Positions 1 through 5,859 are shown, counted from the stretch's first letter. The stretch is 5,859 nucleotides of DNA from Clostridia bacterium (GCA_017437165.1 JAFSBS010000233.1:1-5859); one strand, 5' to 3'. Program-made: numbers and translations. Notes: generated from the sequence alone by a model not told the origin.

Positions 1-9
1 ACATTTTAC

Positions 10-33
10 TTTTATTATGGTAGTATAATAAAA
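10..33 (+). promoter_or_regulatory. Possible promoter -10 box within an inverted repeat
   Basis: A perfect sigma-A type -10 hexamer TATAAT lies at 24-29. It sits inside a 9-bp perfect inverted repeat, TTTTATTAT at 10-18 and ATAATAAAA at 25-33, with a 6-base spacer. A start near base 36 would give a leader of about 57 bases before the ATG at 93. I see no good -35 box at the right distance (the bases 17 upstream are ACATTT at 1-6) and no TG extension. In DNA this AT-rich, such hexamers also arise by chance. The repeat could be an operator, or simply part of an upstream gene's end. The call is tentative. Confidence 0.3.
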
Positions 34-92
34 TAGACTAAGTTTTAATAAAAATATATGCATAAAAAATCTTATAAATAAGTGTGATTATT

Positions 93-2675
93 ATGAAAAC
101 AAAAAAATTTCTGTGCTTATTTTTAGCAGTTATAATGACATTTTTCGCTACTTCATCCAATGTTGTGGCTTTTGCCGTTGCGCCTTCATATCCTGAAGGT
201 GTTACAGAAACCGAAGCAAACAATGCACTTATAGGTACAGAAAACTTACTTTCGTATATTTTAAAGAGTTATTTAAAGACAGATTTAAAAAACGTGTTAG
301 AACCAATGATTTATAACGATGCTACTGTGTCGGAGTTACTTGTTTCTGTTTATGCACCTATGGAGGAAACAGCAAGTGACTTAAAATCAATAGGAATAGA
401 TGTAACTATAAATGGTGTTGCGAAAGGTCTTAAAAATTACCCTGATGTACAAAATGCACTAATAAATGCGGGTAGTTTTCAAAATCTTGATTTAACAAAT
501 GTAAAATGGGGTGTAACAGATAAAATCAGTTTTGCAAAGGCAATAAGTGCAATATTAAGTCCATTTAATAATCTTTTATTTATGCTTCTTTGTTCCGGTA
601 AATATTCAGTTGCAAACTTTACAAAAATTGAAGGCGGAAATGGTTACGAAAACGCAATTGTACCGATGCTTAAAGCATTAGGTTGTGAAGTGAAATTATC
701 ACAGGAAGAATTTAAAAACCAGGCAAAAGAAGATAAATCTACAATGATTTATAATATTCTTATGTCTGCATTGTCAATTGTTGATAAGTTAGAGAAAAAA
801 CCGATTGATACATTGGTGACGGTTTTACCGTCTTTTGCGTATTTTTGTGAAAGTGGTCAGATGGATGCTTGTTTTAATAATCTTTTAGCTCCGGTAAAAG
901 AAAATGCATATATAAGACTTGCTATTCTTTTAAAAATTATTGACCTCGATTCGATGAAACTTGATGTAGAGGTTATGCTTAATGATGCACTCAATGGTAT
1001 GACTGCAGAAAGTGGTTTAGAACTTCCATCAATTGATTTTTATGCACTCAGTCAGTGTGGTAGTAGCGATGGTGTTACTTTTACTCCGAATAAACCACTT
1101 GCTTATACAGTAATTATGTCGTGGTTGGTAGATGCTTTAAAACTTAATAAAAATGCTTTGCCGGAACTTTTAAAAGGTCTTAATGCAACGGATACAAAAA
1201 ATGATTTATTGTCGCCTGATATTCTTAATAAACTTTTAGAAACAGATACAAAGAATGTTGTGAAAACGATTATTCTGCTTTTTAATGACAGTAAATTAGC
1301 AGATGCAAAATCTTACAATTTTCCGACAGTAACATTCAGTCAGATTACCTATACACAAAATTTAGGTGAGAAAGAATTTACGAAAGTACTGAACGGAATA
1401 GATGATTTGATTGATGAATTTGTTCAGGAGTACACCGATTACAGAAAGTTAGAAACTCTTTTAAAAAATACAATTTACACCAATAAAACAGTTGGTGAGC
1501 TTACAATCGGAATTTACTCTGCACTCGAAAAAGATGGTATATTAGAAATGCTTTCTGTTATGGGTGTTGATGCTACACCAAAAGGGGTTGCATCACTTTT
1601 GACGGAAACTGAATTTTTACAGGTGCGAAATGCGTTGATGCGGGCATCAGATTGGTCAAAAGTTAATTTTAATTATATAAATTTTGGTTTCTACGATGGC
1701 AGAAGAACAGGTTTTGAAAATGCACTTGTTGCGATGCTACGACCATTGATGCCACTTTTAGAAGTGATTCTTAAAGGTGAAACTATTACTTTTATGGATA
1801 GCATAAAAGTAACCGGTGGTGAGGGATATAACACAGCAATTATCCCGATTTTAGAGGCTCTTGGTTGCGACAGTAAAAATATAAAAACCTATGAGCAATA
1901 TAAAAACGACACAAGAAAAGATGCAGTATTAAGAAATATTACTACACCTGTTTTGGATTTGCTTGATGATTTATTTGAGAAGCCTGTTAAAACAGCGCTC
2001 GATATTTTACCGAATGCACTTTATTTTATAGATAGCGGTAATTTAGAAATCTGTATAACAAATTTGCTTCTTCCGATAACTGCGTTACTCGAAAAAATCG
2101 AACCTGTATATAAAGTGGAACTTGACACAAATGCAATAAGTTCTTCAATGAATACAAACGATATTTTCAAATCTTTTGAAAAAGAGCTGGGGCTTAAACT
2201 CAAAGACTTTAATTTAAAGGCACTCTACGCTTATGGTGAAACAGAAACAAAAATAAGTAAACAAGTGTTGAATGGTAAAAATACAAGTTACACTTACATC
2301 AAAGCAGACAAAGAAGCACTCTTGCTAACTGTTTTAAGGTATCTTGTAGATGCACTTAAATTGCCGGAAAACAAAGGAGCATTAAATGGAATGATGAGTG
2401 GCGGCGGTGCAGACAGTTTCGCACTTTATGCTTCACAGATATTTGAGCAATTTGAAAAAATGACAACTGACGAAATAATTGAATGGCTCCACAATCTTCT
2501 TTTTAAAGAAAGAGCAATCGCTCCGCTCCAGGAAGGTGAAACTTATAACCCGACAATTATTTACGAAGAACCTCCAAAAGATTATACCGTTTTATTTATA
2601 ATTGGCGGTGTGGCTCTTTTCGGTGCAGTTGTAGGGCTTGTGTTCTATCTTAATCGTAAGAAACTTTATTATTGA
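93..2675 (+). CDS. Exported, C-terminally membrane-anchored protein with a duplicated ectodomain
   Basis: I do not recognise the family. The ATG at 93 gives 860 residues; a GTG at 84 in frame would add only three (MII), and neither start has a strong Shine-Dalgarno (weak AAGTGTG at 80-86). I chose the ATG because it begins a textbook signal peptide: KTKK at 2-5, a hydrophobic core at about 6-19, and an Ala-Phe-Ala cleavage site at 26-28. A 21-residue transmembrane helix at 833-853 followed by NRKKLYY predicts an outside ectodomain and a tiny cytoplasmic tail; there is no LPXTG sortase motif and no lipobox. The ectodomain is two homologous units, about 50-435 and 436-830. Shared landmarks include IY..(A/K)TV.EL, GG(N/E)GY..AI.P.L.ALGC, (L/F)EKP..T...LP, C..NLL.P and LVDALKL. 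Each unit keeps two cysteines 62 residues apart (198/260 and 592/654). No catalytic motif is evident. It is translationally coupled to the ABC transporter downstream, so a role as a surface partner or client of that transporter is plausible but inferred. Confidence 0.9.
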   Translation: MKTKKFLCLFLAVIMTFFATSSNVVAFAVAPSYPEGVTETEANNALIGTENLLSYILKSYLKTDLKNVLEPMIYNDATVSELLVSVYAPMEETASDLKSIGIDVTINGVAKGLKNYPDVQNALINAGSFQNLDLTNVKWGVTDKISFAKAISAILSPFNNLLFMLLCSGKYSVANFTKIEGGNGYENAIVPMLKALGCEVKLSQEEFKNQAKEDKSTMIYNILMSALSIVDKLEKKPIDTLVTVLPSFAYFCESGQMDACFNNLLAPVKENAYIRLAILLKIIDLDSMKLDVEVMLNDALNGMTAESGLELPSIDFYALSQCGSSDGVTFTPNKPLAYTVIMSWLVDALKLNKNALPELLKGLNATDTKNDLLSPDILNKLLETDTKNVVKTIILLFNDSKLADAKSYNFPTVTFSQITYTQNLGEKEFTKVLNGIDDLIDEFVQEYTDYRKLETLLKNTIYTNKTVGELTIGIYSALEKDGILEMLSVMGVDATPKGVASLLTETEFLQVRNALMRASDWSKVNFNYINFGFYDGRRTGFENALVAMLRPLMPLLEVILKGETITFMDSIKVTGGEGYNTAIIPILEALGCDSKNIKTYEQYKNDTRKDAVLRNITTPVLDLLDDLFEKPVKTALDILPNALYFIDSGNLEICITNLLLPITALLEKIEPVYKVELDTNAISSSMNTNDIFKSFEKELGLKLKDFNLKALYAYGETETKISKQVLNGKNTSYTYIKADKEALLLTVLRYLVDALKLPENKGALNGMMSGGGADSFALYASQIFEQFEKMTTDEIIEWLHNLLFKERAIAPLQEGETYNPTIIYEEPPKDYTVLFIIGGVALFGAVVGLVFYLNRKKLYY

Positions 2676-2678
2676 GGT
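2674..2678 (+). promoter_or_regulatory. Shine-Dalgarno of the transporter, overlapping the upstream stop
   Basis: GAGGT at 2674-2678 shares its first two bases with the TGA stop (2673-2675) of the preceding gene and ends 8 bases before the ATG at 2687. The purine-rich spacer (AAGAAGAA) fits. Ribosomes finishing the first gene end on the initiation site of the second, which supports translational coupling and fixes the start of the transporter. Confidence 0.8.
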
Positions 2679-2686
2679 AAGAAGAA

Positions 2687-5443
2687 ATGTTAGTATTAAA
2701 AAATATAGTTAAAGATTATGTAACGGGTGACACTACCGTAAGGGCGCTCAAGGGTGTAAGTATCAACTTCAGAGAAAACGAATTTGTTTCAATTCTCGGA
2801 CCTTCCGGTTGTGGTAAAACAACAATGCTTAATATTATAGGCGGGCTTGACCGTTATACAAGTGGTGATCTTATAATCAATGGTAAATCTACAAAAAGAT
2901 TTACTGATACTGATTGGGATGTTTACCGTAACCACTCAATAGGTTTCATATTCCAGAGTTATAACCTTATTCCGCATCAGACAGTTCTTTCTAATGTTGA
3001 ACTTGCTCTTACACTTTCAGGTGTTTCTAAAAAAGAAAGAAAATTAAGAGCACAACAGGCTTTAAAGCAAGTTGGTCTTGAAAATCAGATGTATAAGAAA
3101 ACAAGTCAGATGTCCGGTGGTCAGATGCAGAGAGTTGCGATTGCCCGTGCTCTTATAAATGACCCTGATATTCTTCTTGCTGATGAACCGACAGGTGCCC
3201 TTGATACTGAAACAAGTGTTCAGATTATGGAGCTTCTTAAAGAAATCTCAAAAGACAAACTTATAATTATGGTTACTCATAACCCTGATTTGGCGGAAGA
3301 GTATTCAAATAGAATTATAAGATGTCTTGACGGTGAAGTAATTGGTGATACAAACCCGTTTGAACCGACTGAAGGAGATTACGAAAAAGAAAAAGAATTC
3401 GCTGAAAAAGAACAACAAAAAGGCGAAAAGACTTCTATGTCATTTGCTTCTGCTTTTTCGCTCAGTATAAATAACCTGAAAACTAAAAAAGCCAGAACAT
3501 TTTTAACTGCTTTTGCAGGCAGTATCGGTATTATAGGTATTGCTCTCGTGCTTTCACTTTCAAATGGTATTCAGGGGTATATAGACAAAGTTCAGGAAGA
3601 TATGCTTCTTTCATACCCTATGTCCGTTGAGAAACAGACGATGGATATAAGCAGTATAATGACTTCTGTTACAGGTCTTGGAATGGAAGCAATGCAGGGT
3701 ATAGATGTTGAAGAAGATACAGTTTATGTAAACGAAGCATTTATGCAGATGGTAAATGCGTTCATTTCACAAGCATCTTCAAATAACCTTAAAAACTTCA
3801 AGACTTACATTGAAGACAACAAAGCAGAATTTGACAAAATCTGTAACGATGTTCAGTACAAATACAGCACGGACCTTAATATTTATAAGGCGGATACATC
3901 CCAAGGTGTTGTTCAGGTAAACCCAAGCACTATGATGGAAAGTATGAGCATGGGTGCCGATATGGAAGCAATGACCTCTATGGCGGGTTCAATGGCACAG
4001 ATGTCAGTTTGGATTGAACTTATCGGTGACGATAAGCTTATGGAAAGTCAGTACGATGTTATTGCGGGTAAACTCCCCGAAAGCAAAGAAGAAATTGTTC
4101 TTATAGTTGACGCAAATCATCAGATAAATGAACTTGTTGTTTATGGTTTGGGTATTAAGGACCAGGAAGAATTTTCAAAGCACATAATGTCTGCACTTGC
4201 TAATGGTGAAGAGCTTCAGAGTGCAGGTGTTTCAAAGTATTCTTACGATGAAATTCTTGATATGGAATTCAAAGTAGTAAACACAGGCGATCACTACACC
4301 AAAAATAAGAAAACAGGTCTTTGGGAAGATAATCGTGAAAATGATTATTTTGTAAAAGGTCTTGTGGAAGATGGTCTTACTCTTAAAATAGTAGGTATTT
4401 TAAGACCGGACGAAAATAACACACTCTCAATTGGTACCGGTGGTATTGGTTACAGAACTGACCTTATGGATTATGTTGTAGCAGAAAATGCCAAGACAGA
4501 AGTTGTAAAAGCACAACTCAAAGACCAGACAAAAGATGTTTTAACAGGTCTTGAATTTTCAAATCTTACCGTTAATGATTTTGATTTGAAAGATGTTGAT
4601 TTGTCTAAAATTGATTTCAATTATCTTGATATTCAGCCGTTCTTATCAATGGTAGAGCAAATGGAAATTGATATGACTCAGGTTGATATGACAAATATGA
4701 TGGCGATGTTCGGTTTTGATGATATGACAAACCTTCAGAAGAAACTTATGGAAGGTTTTCTTTCAGAAGAACAGGTATTGGCATTAAAGCAAGCCTATGT
4801 TGATACAATGGCGGCTAACAATTCACTTTCAGCGACGCTTGAAACATTGGGTTATTCAACTGCTGATTCGCCATCTGCAATCTACTTTTACCCAAGTAGT
4901 TTTGAAGCAAAAGAGAAGCTTAACGAACTTATAAATTATTACAATAACAAAGTAACTGAAGATGGTCACGATGAATACGCAGTTAAATGTACCGACTTAA
5001 TTGGTGTGCTTATGAGCAGTATTACAACTATTATTGATATTGTTACTTATGTTTTAGTTGCATTCGTTGCAATTTCTCTCGTGGTTTCCTCAATTATGAT
5101 TGGTATTATTACTTATATTTCTGTTCTTGAAAGAACTAAAGAAATAGGTATTTTAAGAAGTATCGGTGCTTCTAAAAAGGATATTGCACGTGTATTCAAC
5201 GCAGAAACTACCGTTATAGGTCTTGGTGCGGGTGTTATAGGTATCGGTTCAACACTTCTTTTACAAATACCAATTAACTTTATTCTTAACGACCTTCTTA
5301 ATATTCCGGCATCAGCTGCCTTACCGTTTATCGGTGGTTTTGCCCTTGTAATTATAAGTGTTACATTAACTCTTGTAGCAGGGCTGTTCCCGTCAAAAAT
5401 TGCAGCAAATAAAGACCCGGTTGAGGCGTTGAGAACAGAATAA
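2687..5443 (+). CDS. MacB/FtsX-type ABC transporter, fused ATPase and permease
   Basis: A 918-residue one-piece transporter; two copies would form the working unit in the cytoplasmic membrane. The ATPase (about 1-222) has every key element: Walker A GPSGCGKT 38-45, Q-loop Gln90, signature MSGGQ 142-146 (Met for the usual Leu), Walker B ILLADE 162-167 with catalytic Glu167, D-loop GALD 170-173 and switch His198. A charged linker rich in Glu and Lys (226-250) leads to NNLKTKKART and helix 1 (about 271-292). An extracellular domain of about 480 residues follows (295-780). Helices 2-4 come next at about 785-808, 843-867 and 879-900, with the typical FtsX loop ERTKEIGILRSIGAS (815-829) and the closing FPSKIAANKDPVEALR (901-916). 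The order of ATPase, one helix, ectodomain and three helices is that of E. coli MacB (648 residues), but the ectodomain is about twice as large, as is common in clostridial members. It holds two Met-rich stretches (416-439 and 655-688) and a pentapeptide-like run (622-651). Family members expel peptides, toxins or antibiotics, or act as mechanical transmitters; the substrate here is unknown. Automatic 'macrolide export' labels should not be taken literally. Confidence 0.95.
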   Translation: MLVLKNIVKDYVTGDTTVRALKGVSINFRENEFVSILGPSGCGKTTMLNIIGGLDRYTSGDLIINGKSTKRFTDTDWDVYRNHSIGFIFQSYNLIPHQTVLSNVELALTLSGVSKKERKLRAQQALKQVGLENQMYKKTSQMSGGQMQRVAIARALINDPDILLADEPTGALDTETSVQIMELLKEISKDKLIIMVTHNPDLAEEYSNRIIRCLDGEVIGDTNPFEPTEGDYEKEKEFAEKEQQKGEKTSMSFASAFSLSINNLKTKKARTFLTAFAGSIGIIGIALVLSLSNGIQGYIDKVQEDMLLSYPMSVEKQTMDISSIMTSVTGLGMEAMQGIDVEEDTVYVNEAFMQMVNAFISQASSNNLKNFKTYIEDNKAEFDKICNDVQYKYSTDLNIYKADTSQGVVQVNPSTMMESMSMGADMEAMTSMAGSMAQMSVWIELIGDDKLMESQYDVIAGKLPESKEEIVLIVDANHQINELVVYGLGIKDQEEFSKHIMSALANGEELQSAGVSKYSYDEILDMEFKVVNTGDHYTKNKKTGLWEDNRENDYFVKGLVEDGLTLKIVGILRPDENNTLSIGTGGIGYRTDLMDYVVAENAKTEVVKAQLKDQTKDVLTGLEFSNLTVNDFDLKDVDLSKIDFNYLDIQPFLSMVEQMEIDMTQVDMTNMMAMFGFDDMTNLQKKLMEGFLSEEQVLALKQAYVDTMAANNSLSATLETLGYSTADSPSAIYFYPSSFEAKEKLNELINYYNNKVTEDGHDEYAVKCTDLIGVLMSSITTIIDIVTYVLVAFVAISLVVSSIMIGIITYISVLERTKEIGILRSIGASKKDIARVFNAETTVIGLGAGVIGIGSTLLLQIPINFILNDLLNIPASAALPFIGGFALVIISVTLTLVAGLFPSKIAANKDPVEALRTE

Positions 5444-5452
5444 ATTCTGTTC
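5433..5452 (+). repeat. Palindrome around the transporter stop codon
   Basis: GAACAGAA at 5433-5440 and TTCTGTTC at 5445-5452 form a perfect 8-bp stem with a TAAA loop at 5441-5444, so the TAA stop lies in the loop. The last codons of the gene (Arg-Thr-Glu) make the left arm. There is no T-run after it, so it is not a terminator by itself. It may protect the mRNA 3' end or be chance. Confidence 0.6.
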
Positions 5453-5453
5453 G

Positions 5454-5495
5454 TAGGAACTAGAGATTAGAAATTAGAAATTAGGAACTAGAACT
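5454..5495 (+). repeat. Six-copy heptanucleotide tandem repeat
   Basis: Six uninterrupted 7-base units of the form TAGRRAY: TAGGAAC, TAGAGAT, TAGAAAT, TAGAAAT, TAGGAAC and TAGAACT (the last reads TAGAAC plus T, slightly off pattern). Units 1 and 5 are identical, giving an 11-base direct repeat TAGGAACTAGA at 5454-5464 and 5482-5492. It lies between the end of the transporter gene and the terminator, so it is transcribed. Because 7 is not a multiple of 3, TAG falls in all three forward frames. Copy number may vary between strains by slippage, which is an inference. Confidence 0.75.
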
Positions 5496-5508
5496 ATATA
5501 AATGAATT

Positions 5509-5563
5509 CATCCTATCATTTTTTGTTGATGTAAAAACCAACTTTAAATGATAGGATGTTTTT
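5509..5563 (+). terminator. Rho-independent terminator of the two-gene operon
   Basis: A perfect 13-bp inverted repeat, CATCCTATCATTT at 5509-5521 and AAATGATAGGATG at 5546-5558, is followed at once by five Ts (5559-5563). The loop contains a second 4-bp stem, GTTG 5525-5528 with CAAC 5539-5542, after a 3x3 internal loop, so the whole folds as one extended hairpin. The stem is AT-rich, as expected for this genome. On the minus strand no T-run follows, so it should act only on plus-strand transcripts, closing the operon about 65 bases after the transporter stop. Confidence 0.8.
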
Positions 5564-5585
5564 ATTGTATTACTGATGACTATAG

Positions 5586-5604
5586 CACTTTAAATAATAA
5601 AGTG
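5586..5604. repeat. Small inverted repeat
   Basis: CACTTTA at 5586-5592 and TAAAGTG at 5598-5604 form a perfect 7-bp stem with a 5-base AATAA loop. Neither strand has a following T-run, so it is not a convincing terminator. It lies between the terminator and the repetitive element and could be an operator for a downstream transcript or chance in AT-rich DNA. Confidence 0.4.
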
Positions 5605-5614
5605 AAAATGAAAA

Positions 5615-5770
5615 GAAAAGCTGTTTTTAAGGTGTACCTCTCTTCGAAGAGAGGGGGACCGCCTTTTCATTATTTTGCTTATTTAATCTACTTTCAAGCG
5701 AGTAGAAAACTATATATAATTTATATTCTTCCTAGGGTGGTTGAGAGTTCTTTTAAAAACCAGTTATTTC
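5615..5770. mobile_element. Putative MITE-like repetitive element with nested inverted repeats
   Basis: The ends, 5615-5642 and 5743-5770, are imperfect inverted repeats of 28 bases each, with about 22 matching positions when small gaps are allowed. The core is GTTTTTAA 5623-5630 against TTAAAAAC 5753-5760. Inside are a perfect 18-base palindrome CCTCTCTTCGAAGAGAGG (5637-5654), a paired ACCGCC 5658-5663 with GGTGGT 5736-5741 (one G-U), and a hairpin TCTACT 5687-5692 with AGTAGA 5701-5706. The GC-rich patch at 5637-5663 stands out from the surrounding AT-rich DNA. There is no transposase and I could not identify a target-site duplication. It lies just past a terminator, a usual site for such elements. 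It could instead be a structured RNA or an additional terminator region. Confidence 0.45.
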
Positions 5771-5859
5771 AATATAAGTTATAAATGAATCGATATATTA
5801 ATTCCCACTATTGTTTTTACTTTTTTATTATTTGTAACTTCTCTTATTATCTGTTATGC
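5771..5859. other. AT-rich intergenic tail, no gene supported
   Basis: I see no ribosome binding site, convincing promoter or conserved coding here. A plus-strand frame opens at ATG 5785 and stays open for 25 codons to the window edge, reading as a Tyr/Phe-rich hydrophobic peptide, but AT-rich DNA gives this by chance. On the minus strand all three frames hit stops close to the window edge. Confidence 0.5.

Noticed and set aside
84..92. GTG start three codons upstream of the chosen ATG
   Set aside because: It adds only MII before the basic start of the signal peptide, is a less used start codon, and has no better ribosome site. It cannot be fully excluded.
1..92. Riboswitch or attenuator leader
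   Set aside because: The leader is short and almost only A and T, with no recognisable aptamer core, leader peptide or terminator/antiterminator pair.
38..223. Minus-strand open frame of 61 codons
   Set aside because: It overlaps the leader and signal-peptide region of the exported protein, has no ribosome site, and its sequence looks random.
2021..2203. Minus-strand open frame of 60 codons
   Set aside because: It lies wholly within the conserved second repeat of the exported protein, which is clearly coding on the plus strand.
2580..2675. Sortase-type cell-wall anchor at the C-terminus of the first protein
   Set aside because: There is a membrane helix and a basic tail, but no LPXTG or similar motif before it; a plain membrane anchor is the better reading.
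5454..5495. CRISPR array
   Set aside because: The repeat unit is 7 bases with no spacers; it is a simple tandem repeat.
5637..5667. The GC-rich palindrome as a second terminator
   Set aside because: The stem at 5637-5654 is followed by GGGACCGCC before any Ts, so there is no T-run directly after the stem.
5548..5784. Plus-strand open frame of 78 codons
   Set aside because: It starts inside the right arm of the terminator, has no ribosome binding site, and runs through the nested inverted repeats of the putative mobile element, so its length is explained by the repeat rather than by coding.
5785..5859. Start of a partial gene at the window's right edge
   Set aside because: Only 25 codons are visible, without a ribosome site, in very AT-rich sequence; coding cannot be shown.

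Overview
The window is AT-rich and uses the standard code, with TGA as a stop. Arginine is mostly AGA, lysine mostly AAA, and introns and Gram-negative features are absent. Together with the very characteristic sequence of the transporter, this points to a low-GC Firmicute, most likely an anaerobic gut clostridium (Oscillospiraceae/Ruminococcaceae-like). That assignment is an inference from style, not from a marker gene.

Layout: bases 1-92 are an AT-rich leader with a possible -10 box inside a 9-bp inverted repeat. Bases 93-2675 encode an 860-residue exported protein with a signal peptide and one C-terminal membrane anchor. I do not recognise its family. Its whole ectodomain is two diverged copies of a module of about 390 residues, each keeping a cysteine pair 62 residues apart. 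Eleven bases later, with the Shine-Dalgarno sequence overlapping the first gene's stop codon, bases 2687-5443 encode a 918-residue one-piece ABC transporter of the MacB/FtsX type. It has an ATPase domain, a charged linker, one membrane helix, an extracellular domain of about 480 residues and three more helices.

Bases 5444-5859 contain no convincing gene but are dense in structure. In order they hold a palindrome around the transporter's stop codon, six tandem heptamers of the form TAGRRAY, a rho-independent terminator, a small hairpin, and a segment of about 156 bases with imperfect terminal inverted repeats and nested hairpins that looks like a non-autonomous repetitive (MITE-like) element. 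The last 90 bases are featureless AT-rich DNA.

How the genes may work together: the two genes look like one translationally coupled operon ending at the terminator. The transporter type (MacB fold, no conduction pore in known members) works by passing ATP-driven motion to an extracellular domain. The co-encoded duplicated surface protein has its bulk in the same compartment and could be its dedicated partner or client. No periplasmic-adaptor (MacA/HlyD-like) gene, regulator or peptide substrate is visible here, so the substrate is unknown. The pairing of an undescribed duplicated surface protein with a Met-rich, pentapeptide-bearing MacB-type ectodomain is the best candidate for something new in the window.
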